Shown here: in pieces, positions 27,651 to 36,940 of the stretch
Layout: the number at the start of each line of letters is the position of its first letter
Position numbering within the stretch: position 1 is the stretch's first letter
From: Nitrosomonadales bacterium
Lineage (GTDB): Bacteria; Pseudomonadota; Gammaproteobacteria; Burkholderiales; Gallionellaceae
NCBI GenBank assembly: GCA_016235045.1
Contig: JACRME010000008.1
Coordinates: 372,001-436,000 of the forward strand
Direction of reading: 5' to 3'
Length of the DNA stretch: 64,000 nucleotides
Program-made: the position numbers and the translations under genes
The notes under the pieces: model-generated
What the model saw: only the letters and a program-made list of their open reading frames with translations
Databases searched by the model: none
What the model was told of the DNA's origin: nothing

Positions 27651-29399
27651 TCAGTAGCCTCCTGGTGAAACCTGGCGTTGATTCAATCGTTTCGTCATGC
27701 GCTCTCCTACGGGTAACGGCAATTCACGATGCACCGCCAGATGGCGCGGCGTGAAAGCGTGCGGAATCTTGTACACGAAATGATGCCGTGCGTAATGATA
27801 GCTGGGATCGAAGCCGTAGAAGTTGCGCCGCATTTCGCCCAGTTCTTCCGCGCGGTAGTTTGCCAGCGGTTTCCTCGCCTCGTCGCAGGCGCGGCGCGCG
27901 CATTTGTCGGCAAGGCGCCGCCCATAGTCCGGCGCCGTCGCCAGCTCCAGCGCCATGCGCTTGACCCTGGCGCGGAAGTCCGTTGGCGCGTCGTCAAAAC
28001 AGGCATCGATCAGCCCTTCCTGCACCGCCCCGGCGGCCGGGATCGGCAGGCGGTTCTGCATGATGGCCTGCGCGCGTTCCTTGCCGACGCGGGCCGGCAA
28101 CAAGTAAGTCCAGTATTCGGAACCGTACAGATTGCCCATGTTCTTGTAGTGCGGGTTGAGCACCACCGCCTGCCGCGCCCATACCTGGTCGGCCGCCAGC
28201 GCCAGGAAGCAGCCGCCCGCGCCGGCGTTGCCCTGCATCACCGCCACGGTGAGCTTGCCGGTGGTGCGCAATATCTCCAGCGCCAGATCGTCCATCGCCT
28301 CGATGTTGCGCATGGATTCGTCGGCCGGGCTGTCGGCCGCCTCGATGCGGTTGAGGTGGATGCCGTTGGACCAGAAGTCCTCGCCGCCCATCAGCACCAG
28401 CACGCGCGTCGGCTGTTTGACTGCATTGATGTAGGCCTCGCGCAAACGCAGGCACTGCCCGGTGGACATCGCGCCGTTGTAAAAATCGAAATGCAGGAAA
28501 CCCACGCTGCCGTGTTCTTCGTAACGGATCTCGCCCGGTACGGCACGCTCCAATTCCGGTAATTGCGCCGACTCCGGCGCGAAGGCCACCGCCGCCGGCA
28601 ACTTGAATGCGGGATCGTGTTCGAGGCGGCCCACATGACCGATCCACACCGCGCCGTCGGTGGTGGCGCGCAACAGCGCGTCGCCGCAGCGCCCGAGCAC
28701 CTCGCCCGCGGCACCGCGGTAGCCGGTGTCGGCGCGCGCATCGAACAAATGGCATGGCTGCCCGAACAGCATGTCTTTCACGCCCGGACAGCCGTCGGCT
28801 GCATTCAGCTTGCGCAGCACGGTGGCGGTATCGTCGTGCTGCCAGTCGATGGCGCGCTGCGCCTGTTTGATGAAAGGACGTTCGGTGCCGCGCACCGCCG
28901 TCTCGAACTCGTTCGACGGTGTTGGCGTCCAGGTGCCGCCGATGTAATCGGGATAGTGCGCCAGCGCCTCCAGCACGCCGCGCACCGCCGCATCGGCCAC
29001 TTCGCCGCGATAGATGCTGGATTTCTTTGCGTCACGCATGGCGAAAGTCTGCGCCGACCAGATGTCGCCGCCGTCCATGACGGCATTGGCCTGCAACACT
29101 GTCACGCCCCACTCGGCCACGCCCTGCTGGATCGCCCAGTCCAGCGAGGACGGCCCGCGGTCGCCGACGATGCCGGGATGCACGATCAGGCACACATGGC
29201 GCGACCAGATCGAGGCCGGAATGGCGCGCTTCAGGAACGGTGCGACGATCACCTCCGGCTGCCACAAAGCCACCGCCTCTTCCGCCACCGAATCGGCAAT
29301 GTCGAGCTCAACGCTGACTTCATGACCGCACGCCTTCAGTTCCAGCCACAGGCGCTGGGACAGGCTATTGAAGGAATGGGTCAGCAGCAGGATACGCAT
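27651..29399 (-). CDS. hoxX: HoxX/HypX, CO-ligand synthesis for [NiFe] hydrogenase
   Basis: A 582-residue two-domain protein. The N-terminal half resembles formyl-tetrahydrofolate hydrolase/transferase (MRILLLTHSFNSLSQRLW, VHPGIVGDRGPSSLDWA). The C-terminal half is an enoyl-CoA hydratase-like domain (MGGEDFWSNGIHLNRIEA, QGNAGAGGCFLALAADQVW). HypX takes the formyl group from N10-formyl-THF via CoA and releases CO, which becomes the active-site iron ligand under aerobic conditions. The ATG at 29399 gives the family N-terminus. It lies between hypE and hoxA, as in R. eutropha. Confidence 0.93.
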   Translation of the reverse strand: MRILLLTHSFNSLSQRLWLELKACGHEVSVELDIADSVAEEAVALWQPEVIVAPFLKRAIPASIWSRHVCLIVHPGIVGDRGPSSLDWAIQQGVAEWGVTVLQANAVMDGGDIWSAQTFAMRDAKKSSIYRGEVADAAVRGVLEALAHYPDYIGGTWTPTPSNEFETAVRGTERPFIKQAQRAIDWQHDDTATVLRKLNAADGCPGVKDMLFGQPCHLFDARADTGYRGAAGEVLGRCGDALLRATTDGAVWIGHVGRLEHDPAFKLPAAVAFAPESAQLPELERAVPGEIRYEEHGSVGFLHFDFYNGAMSTGQCLRLREAYINAVKQPTRVLVLMGGEDFWSNGIHLNRIEAADSPADESMRNIEAMDDLALEILRTTGKLTVAVMQGNAGAGGCFLALAADQVWARQAVVLNPHYKNMGNLYGSEYWTYLLPARVGKERAQAIMQNRLPIPAAGAVQEGLIDACFDDAPTDFRARVKRMALELATAPDYGRRLADKCARRACDEARKPLANYRAEELGEMRRNFYGFDPSYHYARHHFVYKIPHAFTPRHLAVHRELPLPVGERMTKRLNQRQVSPGGY

Positions 29400-29406
29400 G
29401 GGGTCG

Positions 29407-30459
29407 TCAACAGATTCGCGGCAACTGCTCGCCCGCCAGCCAGTCCACATTGCGGCGGCCGCCGAAAGCCGTCTTCATCTGCACGAAATGGTGCGGGTCG
29501 GCATGCGCCGAGCCGATGATTGCCGCGCCGGCGGCCAGCGGATGCGCACGCATCACTTCCAGCAGTTTCCCGGCATCGGCGGCATTGCAGATTGCGATCA
29601 GCTTGCCTTCGTTGGCGACATACAAGGGATCGAGGCCGAGGAATTCGCAGGCGGCGGCCACCACCGGCTTCACCGGGATGGCTTCCTCGTTGATCATCAG
29701 GCCGACCTCGGATTGCCTGGCGATCTCGTTCAGCGTGGTGGCCAGGCCGCCGCGTGTGGGATCGCGCAGGCAGCGGATGTCCGCCCCGCTTTCCAGCATG
29801 GCTTCAATCAGCCCGTGCAATGCGGCAGTGTCCGATTCGATGGGCACATCGAAGGAAAGATTTTCGCGCCGACTCATGATCGCCATGCCATGGTCGCCGA
29901 TGCTGCCGGAAAGCAGGATGGCATCGCCGGGCAGCACGTTGGCGCCGGACAGGTCCAGCCCGTCCGTCACCACGCCCACGCCGGTGGTGGAGATGAACAC
30001 GCCGTCGGCCTTGCCCTGCTCGACCACCTTGGTGTCGCCGGTCACGACAGGCACGCCCGCCTCGCGCGCGGCCGCCGCCATCGATTGCACGATGCGCTGC
30101 AGGTCGGCCAGCGGGAAACCTTCTTCCAGGATGAACGACGCAGAAAGGTAAAGCGGCTTCGCGCCCATCACCGCCACATCGTTGATGGTGCCGTGCACCG
30201 ACAGGCAGCCGATGTCGCCGCCGGGAAAGAACAGCGGCGACACCACATGCGCATCGGTCGCCATCACCAGCCGCCCGGCAGCAAGCGGCAGCAGCGCGCC
30301 GTCGTTGCCCTGGCGCAGGTATTCGTTGTCGAATGCGGCCGCGAACAGCTCCTCGATCAACTGCGCCATCGCGCGGCCGCCGGAGCCGTGGCTCATGTCC
30401 ACGCGCCCGTTCTTGATGTCGAGGCCGCGCACATATCCTTTTTTTACTTCACCACTCAT
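29407..30459 (-). CDS. hypE: hydrogenase maturation protein HypE
   Basis: PurM/AIR-synthase-like ATPase that dehydrates a carbamoyl group on its C-terminal cysteine to thiocyanate, donor of the cyanide ligands. The protein is 350 residues, begins with the glycine-rich DMSHGSGGRAM motif, contains GAKPLYLSASFILEEG, and ends exactly in the required PRIC tail. HypF supplies the carbamoyl group and HypCD accepts the cyanide; all are encoded nearby. A GTGGGCACG-family repeat separates it from hypD. Confidence 0.96.
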   Translation of the reverse strand: MSGEVKKGYVRGLDIKNGRVDMSHGSGGRAMAQLIEELFAAAFDNEYLRQGNDGALLPLAAGRLVMATDAHVVSPLFFPGGDIGCLSVHGTINDVAVMGAKPLYLSASFILEEGFPLADLQRIVQSMAAAAREAGVPVVTGDTKVVEQGKADGVFISTTGVGVVTDGLDLSGANVLPGDAILLSGSIGDHGMAIMSRRENLSFDVPIESDTAALHGLIEAMLESGADIRCLRDPTRGGLATTLNEIARQSEVGLMINEEAIPVKPVVAAACEFLGLDPLYVANEGKLIAICNAADAGKLLEVMRAHPLAAGAAIIGSAHADPHHFVQMKTAFGGRRNVDWLAGEQLPRIC

Positions 30460-30491
30460 GATTTTGTCTGTTCATCCATAAAGATTAGTGC

Positions 30492-30625
30492 GTAGGGTGG
30501 GCACGTCGTTTGTGCCCACGCGGGGCGAATATATGAATCCGCGTGGGCAGAGCGAATGGGTAACGGCGCAGCCGTTGGGGCCCATCGGCCTCCCCCCTGC
30601 GGGGACAGAAACGTGCCCACCCTAC
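30492..30625. repeat. palindromic repeat, GTGGGCACG family, copy 2
   Basis: It shares the 15-base ends GTAGGGTGGGCACGT / ACGTGCCCACCCTAC with the copy at 5590-5665 but is 134 bp, with extra central sequence including GGCGCAGCCGTTGGGGCCC. It occupies the hypD-hypE spacer. Confidence 0.88.
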
Positions 30626-30631
30626 AAGTGC

Positions 30632-31771
30632 TCATCTCGAAACCACCTCTACATCTTTAAAGCGTCCATAACTGTAATGTGCCGCGCAGGCGCCTTCCGA
30701 CGACACCATGCACGAGCCCAGCGGATTTTCCGGCGTGCACACCGTGCCGAACACCTTGCAGTCCTGCGGCTTCTTCACGCCGCGCAGGATCGCGCCGCAC
30801 TCGCACGCCTTGTTGTCGGCCACCGGCTGGTAGACGATGCCGTAGCGCGCCTCGGCGTCGAACTGCGCGTAGGCCGGGCGAATCTTCAGCGCCGAGTACG
30901 GCACTTCGCCGAGGCCGCGCCATTCGAAGCTGCGGCGCAACTCCAGCACTTCGGACACCATGGCCTGCGCCTTGAGATTGCCTTCGCGCGTGACGGCGCG
31001 GGTGAATTCGTTTTCCACTTCGGCGCGTCCGTCGTTGATCTGGCGGATCAGCATGAGGATGGCCTGCAGCACATCCAGCGGCTCGAAGCCCGCGATCACC
31101 ACCGGCTTGCGGTATTCGTGCGCGAAATGTTCATAGGGCTGGCTGCCGATCACCACGCTCACATGCGCCGGGCCGATGAAGCCGTCCAGCGGCACGGTGC
31201 CGTACTGGCGCACTTCCGGCGATTGCAGGATGTGGGTGATCGCTGCCGGGGTCAGCACGTGGTTGCACAGCACGCTGAAGTTGGTCACACCTTCGGCTTG
31301 GGCCTGCTTGATGATCAGCGCAGTCGGCGGCGTGGTGGTCTCGAAGCCGATGGCAAAGAACACCACTTCGCGCTGCGGATGCTCGCGCGCGATCTTCAGC
31401 GCGTCCTGCGGCGAATAGATCATGCGCACGTCGCCGCCGCGCGCCTTGGCGCGCATCAGCGACAGATTGTCGGAAGCCGGCACGCGCAAGGTGTCGGCAT
31501 AGGTGCACACGATCACGTTCCGCTCCAGCGCCAGGCGGATCGCCTGGTCGACGCGCCCGATCGGCAGCACGCACACCGGACAGCCGGGACCGTGAACCAT
31601 GCGCACATTGGCCGGCAGCAGGTCGGCGATGCCGTAGCGCGAGATGGCATGGGTATGGCCGCCGCAGAATTCCATGAAGCTGTAGCTTTTGTCGCCTGCC
31701 GCTTCGCGCAGGATGTTGGCGACGATGTTCTTCGCCAGTTCGCCGTCGCGGAATTCGTCGATGTATTTCAT
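30632..31771 (-). CDS. hypD: hydrogenase maturation protein HypD
   Basis: [4Fe-4S] scaffold protein on which, with HypC, the Fe(CN)2CO unit is assembled. Conserved elements are the MEFCGGHTHAISRYG motif, GPGCPVCVLP, and the C-terminal cysteine-rich cluster region (CECGAILRGVKKPQDCKVFG then GSCMVSSEGACAAHY). Length is 379 residues. The start overlaps the hypC stop by four bases (31768-31771). Confidence 0.96.
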   Translation of the reverse strand: MKYIDEFRDGELAKNIVANILREAAGDKSYSFMEFCGGHTHAISRYGIADLLPANVRMVHGPGCPVCVLPIGRVDQAIRLALERNVIVCTYADTLRVPASDNLSLMRAKARGGDVRMIYSPQDALKIAREHPQREVVFFAIGFETTTPPTALIIKQAQAEGVTNFSVLCNHVLTPAAITHILQSPEVRQYGTVPLDGFIGPAHVSVVIGSQPYEHFAHEYRKPVVIAGFEPLDVLQAILMLIRQINDGRAEVENEFTRAVTREGNLKAQAMVSEVLELRRSFEWRGLGEVPYSALKIRPAYAQFDAEARYGIVYQPVADNKACECGAILRGVKKPQDCKVFGTVCTPENPLGSCMVSSEGACAAHYSYGRFKDVEVVSR

Positions 31772-32022
31772 GCCACACCGCCCGCGAGTTCATCCCGCAG
31801 CTCATCCAACTGCCCCATCTCGGCGAACATTTCCAGCGTGCGCTCGGCTTCGTCCTGATCCACTTTCTGCAGGGCGTAACCGACATGCACGATCACGTAT
31901 TCGCCGATGGCGGCTTCGTCGATCAGCGCCAGCGAGATCTCCTTGCGCACGCCGCCCAGGTTGACGATGGCGTTGCCCGGAGTCGTCAGTTCTTCGATAC
32001 GGGCGGGAATGGCGAGGCACAT
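31768..32022 (-). CDS. hypC: hydrogenase maturation chaperone HypC
   Basis: An 84-residue chaperone that carries the Fe(CN)2CO unit from HypD to the large subunit precursor. It starts with the invariant MCLAIPARI motif, whose N-terminal cysteine is essential, and has the GGVRKEISLALI beta-barrel core. It overlaps hypD by four bases and follows hypF after two bases. A paralogue, hoxL, is encoded at 39114-39422. Confidence 0.95.
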   Translation of the reverse strand: MCLAIPARIEELTTPGNAIVNLGGVRKEISLALIDEAAIGEYVIVHVGYALQKVDQDEAERTLEMFAEMGQLDELRDELAGGVA

Positions 32023-32024
32023 GA

Positions 32025-34328
32025 TCAAGCTCCTTGATTGAGTTGTTGCAGCGCGATGGCGGCCTGCCCGAGCGATATCGCGCCGTCGTTGGGCGGCAAT
32101 TGTTGCGCGGTCAGTACGCACAGGCCCTGGTCGGGCAGATTGTCGACCAATGCCTGCGTCAGAATATTATTGAGGAAACATCCTCCGCCCAGCGCCACGT
32201 GTTCGAGCTGGGTCTGCTCGGCAGCGCGCTTCAGCCATGCGCTCAGACCGGCAGCCAGCGTGGCATGAAACAAGGCCGCGCCGTACGCGGCGTCGTTGCA
32301 GTCGGCAAGCGTGGCCAGCAAGGGATGGAAATCCAGCACCCCTTCGGCGGAGAGCGCATAGCCGTCCGCCAGCGGTTCGGCCTTGCCGTGGCGGTCTGCC
32401 AGACCTTCCAGCAACATTGCCGCGTGCCCCTCATAGCCCTGTATTTCATTGACGCCCAGCAATCCGGCCGCGGCATCGAAGTAGCGCCCCATGCTGGTGG
32501 TCGCGACGCAATTCAACTGGCGCTGCAGCATGCCGAACACCGTTTCCGCGCCCGCTTGCGCGGAAAAGCGGCGCACGATTTCGTCGCCGCGCTGCATGTC
32601 GAACAGCGCCGCTGCCGCCATGCGCCAGGGCTCGCGCGCCGCGCGATCCCCGCCCGGCATGACCAGCGGCGCGAGGTGACCCAGGCGTTTGCTTGTCGCA
32701 CCGTCCACCCGCAGCAACTCGCCGCCCCATGCGCTGCCGTCGCTGCCCAGACCCACGCCGTCCAGCGCCAGCCCGAGCACCGGTCCGACGATGCGATGCT
32801 CGGCGCAAAGCGCCGCAATGTGTGCGTGGTGATGCTGCACCGCAACGCACGGCAAATCGCGTTGCGCCGCATAGGCCTGCGCGAAATGCGTGCTGTAAAA
32901 ATCCGGATGCAAATCGTGCGCCACCGCCTGCGGTTGCACATCGAGGATGTCGCTCAGGTAGCCAACCGTCTCCTCCAGCATCTGCCGCGTGCCGGCATGG
33001 TCGAGATCGCCGATGTGCTGCGACACGAACGCTTCATTGCCGCGCGTGAGGCATACCGTGTTTTTCAACCATGCGCCGCAAGCCAGCACCGGCGGCCCGC
33101 TGAACGGCAGCCTGATGCGCCGCGGCGTATAGCCGCGTGCGCGGCGGACGAACGCCGGGGCAGCGCCCTGCCATTTCATCACGCTGTCGTCGCAGCGATG
33201 CAGGATGTCGCGGTCGTGCGTGAGGAATGCATCGGCCAATCCCGAAAGCGATGCGCGCGCCTCGTCATCGTCCTTTACCAGCGGCTCGCCGCCGGGATTG
33301 GCGCTGGTCATTACCAATGCCAGCGTCGAAGCCTGCGCCAGCCAATCCATTCCTTGCGGGCGACCGAGCAATTCGTGGAACAGCAGGTAATGCAGCGGCG
33401 TATACGGCAGCATCAAGCCGATGCCGGGCAAGCCGGGTGCAATGCCCTGCAGTTCCGTCATGCAAGCGGCAGACTGGCGCAGCAGCACGATGGGCCGTTC
33501 GCCTGTTTCCAGCAGCGCGGCATCGTTTTCGCGGAAGTGCGCGTAGTGGCGCGCGGACTGCGTATTCAGCACCATCACCGCAAACGGCTTTTCTTCGCGC
33601 TGCTTGCCGCTGCGCAGCCTGTCCACGGTCGCGGCGTTGCGCGCATCGCACACCAGATGGAATCCGCCTATGCCTTTGACGGCCACCACCTGCCCGGCGC
33701 GGATGCGCCCGGCGGCGGCGGCAATGAAGTCATCGCCGGCGATCGCATTCCACTGCGCATCGAACATGCCCAGGCTCGGCCCGCACTTCGGGCAGGCGTT
33801 GGGCTGCGCATGGAAGCGGCGCGTGGTCGGCGTATCGTATTCCGCCTGGCACTCCGGGCACTGTGCGAACCTCGCCATGCTGGTGTTGACGCGGTCGTAA
33901 GGCAGGCGCGCGGTCAGCGTGTAGCGCGGGCCGCAATGGATGCAGTTGATGAAAGGATGGCGATAGCGCCGGTTGGCCGGATTGAACAATTCCATCAGGC
34001 AGGCCGGGCAGATCGCCATGTCGGGCGCAATGCCGGTTTGCACCTTGCCCGTCTTGCTGGCGGCAATGCTGAATCCCTGCAAACCGATGGTGCTGTCCGC
34101 AAAATCGTGCGTGACTTTTTCCACATAGGCCAGCGCGGGAGGCTCGCTCTGCAGGCGCTCGATCAGGCGCATCACTTGCTGTTGTTCGCCTTCGACCGAT
34201 ATCTCCACGCCCTCGCTGTCGTTGCGCACCCAGCCGGCCAGCCCAAGTTCGTGCGCCAGCTTGAAGACGAAAGGCCGGAAGCCTACGCCCTGCACTTGCC
34301 CCGATACTTTGATTTGCGCGTGGATCAT
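32025..34328 (-). CDS. hypF: carbamoyltransferase HypF
   Basis: A 767-residue enzyme that activates carbamoyl phosphate and transfers the carbamoyl group to HypE. Domain order: acylphosphatase (IKVSGQVQGVGFRPFVF), two zinc-finger pairs (CPACLMELF, CIHCGP; CPECQAE, CPKCGP), a YrdC-like domain (VAVKGIGGFHLVCDA) and a Kae1-like domain with the HHHAHIAA metal site and GGGCFLNNIL. All domains are intact. The ATG at 34328 gives the MIHAQIKVSG start. A CACAGAGA repeat separates it from hypB. Confidence 0.96.
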   Translation of the reverse strand: MIHAQIKVSGQVQGVGFRPFVFKLAHELGLAGWVRNDSEGVEISVEGEQQQVMRLIERLQSEPPALAYVEKVTHDFADSTIGLQGFSIAASKTGKVQTGIAPDMAICPACLMELFNPANRRYRHPFINCIHCGPRYTLTARLPYDRVNTSMARFAQCPECQAEYDTPTTRRFHAQPNACPKCGPSLGMFDAQWNAIAGDDFIAAAAGRIRAGQVVAVKGIGGFHLVCDARNAATVDRLRSGKQREEKPFAVMVLNTQSARHYAHFRENDAALLETGERPIVLLRQSAACMTELQGIAPGLPGIGLMLPYTPLHYLLFHELLGRPQGMDWLAQASTLALVMTSANPGGEPLVKDDDEARASLSGLADAFLTHDRDILHRCDDSVMKWQGAAPAFVRRARGYTPRRIRLPFSGPPVLACGAWLKNTVCLTRGNEAFVSQHIGDLDHAGTRQMLEETVGYLSDILDVQPQAVAHDLHPDFYSTHFAQAYAAQRDLPCVAVQHHHAHIAALCAEHRIVGPVLGLALDGVGLGSDGSAWGGELLRVDGATSKRLGHLAPLVMPGGDRAAREPWRMAAAALFDMQRGDEIVRRFSAQAGAETVFGMLQRQLNCVATTSMGRYFDAAAGLLGVNEIQGYEGHAAMLLEGLADRHGKAEPLADGYALSAEGVLDFHPLLATLADCNDAAYGAALFHATLAAGLSAWLKRAAEQTQLEHVALGGGCFLNNILTQALVDNLPDQGLCVLTAQQLPPNDGAISLGQAAIALQQLNQGA

Positions 34329-34352
34329 AACTGCCTTTAAAACCAATTTTAA

Positions 34353-34425
34353 CCACAGAGAACACAGAGCTCACAGAGAAAAACCGTTGCCGTATTCTCT
34401 GTGTTCTCTGTGAACTCTGTGGCTT
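34353..34425. repeat. palindromic repeat, CACAGAGA family, copy 3
   Basis: A compact 73-bp version: the left arm CCACAGAGAACACAGAGCTC and the right arm ending TGTGAACTCTGTGG are nearly perfect complements around a short centre. It lies in the hypF-hypB spacer. Confidence 0.92.
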
Positions 34426-34481
34426 GTTTTGGGGTTTTGCGATTCATATATTTCGACAGGTATTGTTCAGCTCACTCCAAC

Positions 34482-35507
34482 TCACCTGCCGTCGATGGAT
34501 TTTCTTTCAACTGCTTTCTTGCAGCCCGCCCTGATCCAGTCCAGCCATTCATCCATGCCCTCGCCGCTGGTGGCCGAGATGCGGATCACCTGGATGTCGG
34601 GATTGACGCGGCGCGCGTTGGCGACGGCCAGGTCGGCATCGAATGTCAGGTAAGGCAGCAGGTCGCACTTGTTCAGCAGCATCATGTCGGCGGCGCGGAA
34701 CATGTCGGGATACTTGAGCGGCTTGTCTTCGCCCTCGGTCACCGAAAGGATCGCCACCTTGTGCGCCTCGCCCAAATCGAAACTGGCGGGACACACCAGG
34801 TTGCCGACGTTTTCGATCAGCAGCAGGCTGTCGCCGTCCAGCTTGAGTTGCTGCATCGCCTTGCCCACCATGAAGGCATCGAGGTGGCAGCCCTTGCCGG
34901 TGTTGATCTGTAGCGCGGGTGCGCCGGTGGCGCGGATGCGCGCGGCGTCGTTGTCGGTCTGCTGGTCGCCCTCGATCACGGCCAGCGGCACGCTGCCGTT
35001 CAGCGCGGCTATGCTCTTTACCAGCAGCGTGGTCTTGCCCGAGCCGGGGCTGGATACCAGATTCAGCGCGAAGATGCCGTGTTCCGCCAGGTAGCTGCGG
35101 TTGTCGTTGGCGAAAGAATCGTTCTTGGACAGGATGTCCTGTTCGATCTTCACCATGCGCGCCTGGCTCATGCCGGGCGCATGCGCACCGGCCGGGCCGA
35201 GGCCGTAATGCGCGGTGTCTTGCGAATGCGTGTGCGAATGGTCGTGATCGTGGCCATGTCCGGGCAAATGATCGTGTCCATGGTCGTGCGAGGTGCCGTC
35301 CGCGTGCAGGTGGTAGTGCAAGTGTTTTGCCTGCGCGTGCTCATGGCCGTGATCGTGGGTGTGGTCATGCGCGTGGTCGTGATCGTGCGCCGTGCCGTCG
35401 GCATGCACATGGAAATGCCCGCCGTGGCTATGGCCGTGCTCACCGTGCTCGACTGCCTTGCCGTCGATAGTCGTTTCTCCTGCACCGCACCCGCATACGT
35501 TACACAT
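34482..35507 (-). CDS. hypB: nickel-binding GTPase HypB with long His-rich region
   Basis: A 341-residue GTPase that delivers nickel to the hydrogenase large subunit with HypA. The N-terminus [11 protein letters not shown] is the high-affinity CxxCGC nickel motif. Residues about 20-100 contain roughly 31 histidines, including two related segments [11 protein letters not shown] and [11 protein letters not shown] that look like an internal duplication. The GTPase domain has the P-loop [17 protein letters not shown] and NKCD ([10 protein letters not shown]). The His-rich stretch probably stores nickel. It follows hypA after 9 bases. Confidence 0.96.
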   Translation of the reverse strand: MCNVCGCGAGETTIDGKAVEHGEHGHSHGGHFHVHADGTAHDHDHAHDHTHDHGHEHAQAKHLHYHLHADGTSHDHGHDHLPGHGHDHDHSHTHSQDTAHYGLGPAGAHAPGMSQARMVKIEQDILSKNDSFANDNRSYLAEHGIFALNLVSSPGSGKTTLLVKSIAALNGSVPLAVIEGDQQTDNDAARIRATGAPALQINTGKGCHLDAFMVGKAMQQLKLDGDSLLLIENVGNLVCPASFDLGEAHKVAILSVTEGEDKPLKYPDMFRAADMMLLNKCDLLPYLTFDADLAVANARRVNPDIQVIRISATSGEGMDEWLDWIRAGCKKAVERKSIDGR

Positions 35508-35516
35508 TGCTTCCTC

Positions 35517-35858
35517 CTATTCAACGTCGAGTTCTTTGACTCGCATTTCATTCCCGCCAGTCACCTGCACCTGATGGCTGCCGCACTTGGGGCAGGCATC
35601 GAACAAGGCTTTTACATTCACCGTTTCGGCGCAGTGCAGGCACCAGGCCTGCCCCGGCGTTTCGATGATCTCCAGCTTCGCATCCTCGGCGATGCTGTCG
35701 CGCACCACCGCATCGAAACAGAACTTCATCGCCTCGACTTCCACGCCCGCGAGCTGGCCGATCTCCAGCCACACCGTCTTCACCCGGCTGAAGTTCTGCG
35801 TCTTGGCCGAATCTTCGATGATTTGAAGAACGCCCTCGGCCAGCGACATCTCATGCAT
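35517..35858 (-). CDS. hypA: nickel metallochaperone HypA
   Basis: A 113-residue nickel-insertion protein. The N-terminal MHEMSLAEGV contains the His2 nickel ligand, and a structural zinc site is formed by WCLHC and CPKCG. It works with HypB to place nickel in the large subunit. The start lies inside the last codons of hoxV (8-base overlap), tying the hyp genes to the hox accessory genes. Confidence 0.96.
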   Translation of the reverse strand: MHEMSLAEGVLQIIEDSAKTQNFSRVKTVWLEIGQLAGVEVEAMKFCFDAVVRDSIAEDAKLEIIETPGQAWCLHCAETVNVKALFDACPKCGSHQVQVTGGNEMRVKELDVE

Positions 35859-36939
35859 CTGAATTCCTTATCTCGATCTCATATGCCACGCAGGGATCCA
35901 GCGACATCGCCTCGATCTGCGCGCGGTACTCCAGCAATCCGCCATCGTGTTCCGCCAGCCCGCACAGATCCTGCGCGAAAGCCCCGGCCGGATGGAAGTT
36001 CCACTCGGTCGGCGCGACGATGGCATAGTCCGCCACCTTGTCGCCCTCCAGCAGCACGCGGTGCAGCAACAGCCCGCGCGCGGTGCGCACCACGGCGATG
36101 CCTTCATCGGCCGCCGGGCTGGTCATGTCCAGTCTGTTCGCAGCATCGCCGTTCGCCATCCTTGCCATATCCACCATCCTGGCCAGCAAACGTGTCAACG
36201 CTTTCGATCCGCTCTGCTGCCACACATCGCGCAACAGCGGGCTGTCGGCGTAATAACTCCATGCTCCCGTCTCCGCCGCAACACCCTGCCAATCCGGACG
36301 CGCTGCGAATGCGGCATCCCATCTTCCGGCACAGGCCTGCTCAACTTCCGCCGCCGACCAGGCCGGCAGCAGCCTGACTTCGTTGCGGCTGCATCGGCTC
36401 TGCGCCAGTTCGTCCAGTTTGGCCAGCGGCCGCGCCAGCGCGCTGCCCGGCTTGCGCCACCACGATTGCATCGCGGCGTAACTGTCCAGCGCCAGCCATT
36501 CCGCGATCGGCATGCCCAGACCATCGCGCTCGAACTCCTGCCGGAACACTTCCATGCCGGTCTCGCCCGCGCCGATCTTGCGCAACATCGAATACCAGCC
36601 GGCGAATTGTTTGTCCTCCTGCGGCAGGCCGAGCAGCTCCGGCCAATCCAGCATCGCGCGCCAGAGATGTTCCTGCAGGGCTTCGCACACGATGGTGTGT
36701 TGCATTGTCGCAACGGCGGGGCTTTGCTCGCGCATCGCCGCCAGCATGGCGGCACTGGCTGCCGCACCCTGCGCCCGGCCGCACACGCTGAACAATAGCG
36801 GCACGATCTGCAACACCTGCGTCGGCGTCTTGCCTTTCAATACCCTTGCCGCCATCGGGCGGGTGGAACCGATATCCGTCGCTGCGACCGACTCTCCATC
36901 CCACACAACGCCCAGCGTCAACTTGCCGACATCGAACAA
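35851..36939 (-). CDS. hoxV: HoxV/HupK, large-subunit-like scaffold protein
   Basis: A 362-residue protein related to the [NiFe] large subunit but lacking its N-terminal CxxC pair; it retains the C-terminal pattern APTEWNFHPAGAF...SLDPCVAYEIEI with only one cysteine. HoxV/HupK is thought to be a scaffold for transfer of the Fe(CN)2CO unit to the O2-tolerant enzyme. The start is a TTG at 36939, 7 bases after a GGGG in the end of hoxT; no in-frame ATG fits. It overlaps hypA. Confidence 0.88.
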   Translation of the reverse strand: MFDVGKLTLGVVWDGESVAATDIGSTRPMAARVLKGKTPTQVLQIVPLLFSVCGRAQGAAASAAMLAAMREQSPAVATMQHTIVCEALQEHLWRAMLDWPELLGLPQEDKQFAGWYSMLRKIGAGETGMEVFRQEFERDGLGMPIAEWLALDSYAAMQSWWRKPGSALARPLAKLDELAQSRCSRNEVRLLPAWSAAEVEQACAGRWDAAFAARPDWQGVAAETGAWSYYADSPLLRDVWQQSGSKALTRLLARMVDMARMANGDAANRLDMTSPAADEGIAVVRTARGLLLHRVLLEGDKVADYAIVAPTEWNFHPAGAFAQDLCGLAEHDGGLLEYRAQIEAMSLDPCVAYEIEIRNSDA

Positions 36940-36940
36940 A

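Noticed and set aside
32034-34340. 768-codon open frame on the plus strand opposite hypF
   Set aside because: It mirrors hypF in high-GC DNA, is rich in Arg/His/Gln with no domain, and has no ribosome binding site. HypF on the minus strand is complete.
23349-34425. CACAGAGA-type repeats as a possible CRISPR array
   Set aside because: Copies are single inverted repeats kilobases apart, not regularly spaced direct repeats with spacers, and no cas genes are present.
35851-36939. A second catalytic hydrogenase large subunit
   Set aside because: It lacks the N-terminal CxxC and one of the C-terminal cysteines, as expected for the HoxV/HupK scaffold.
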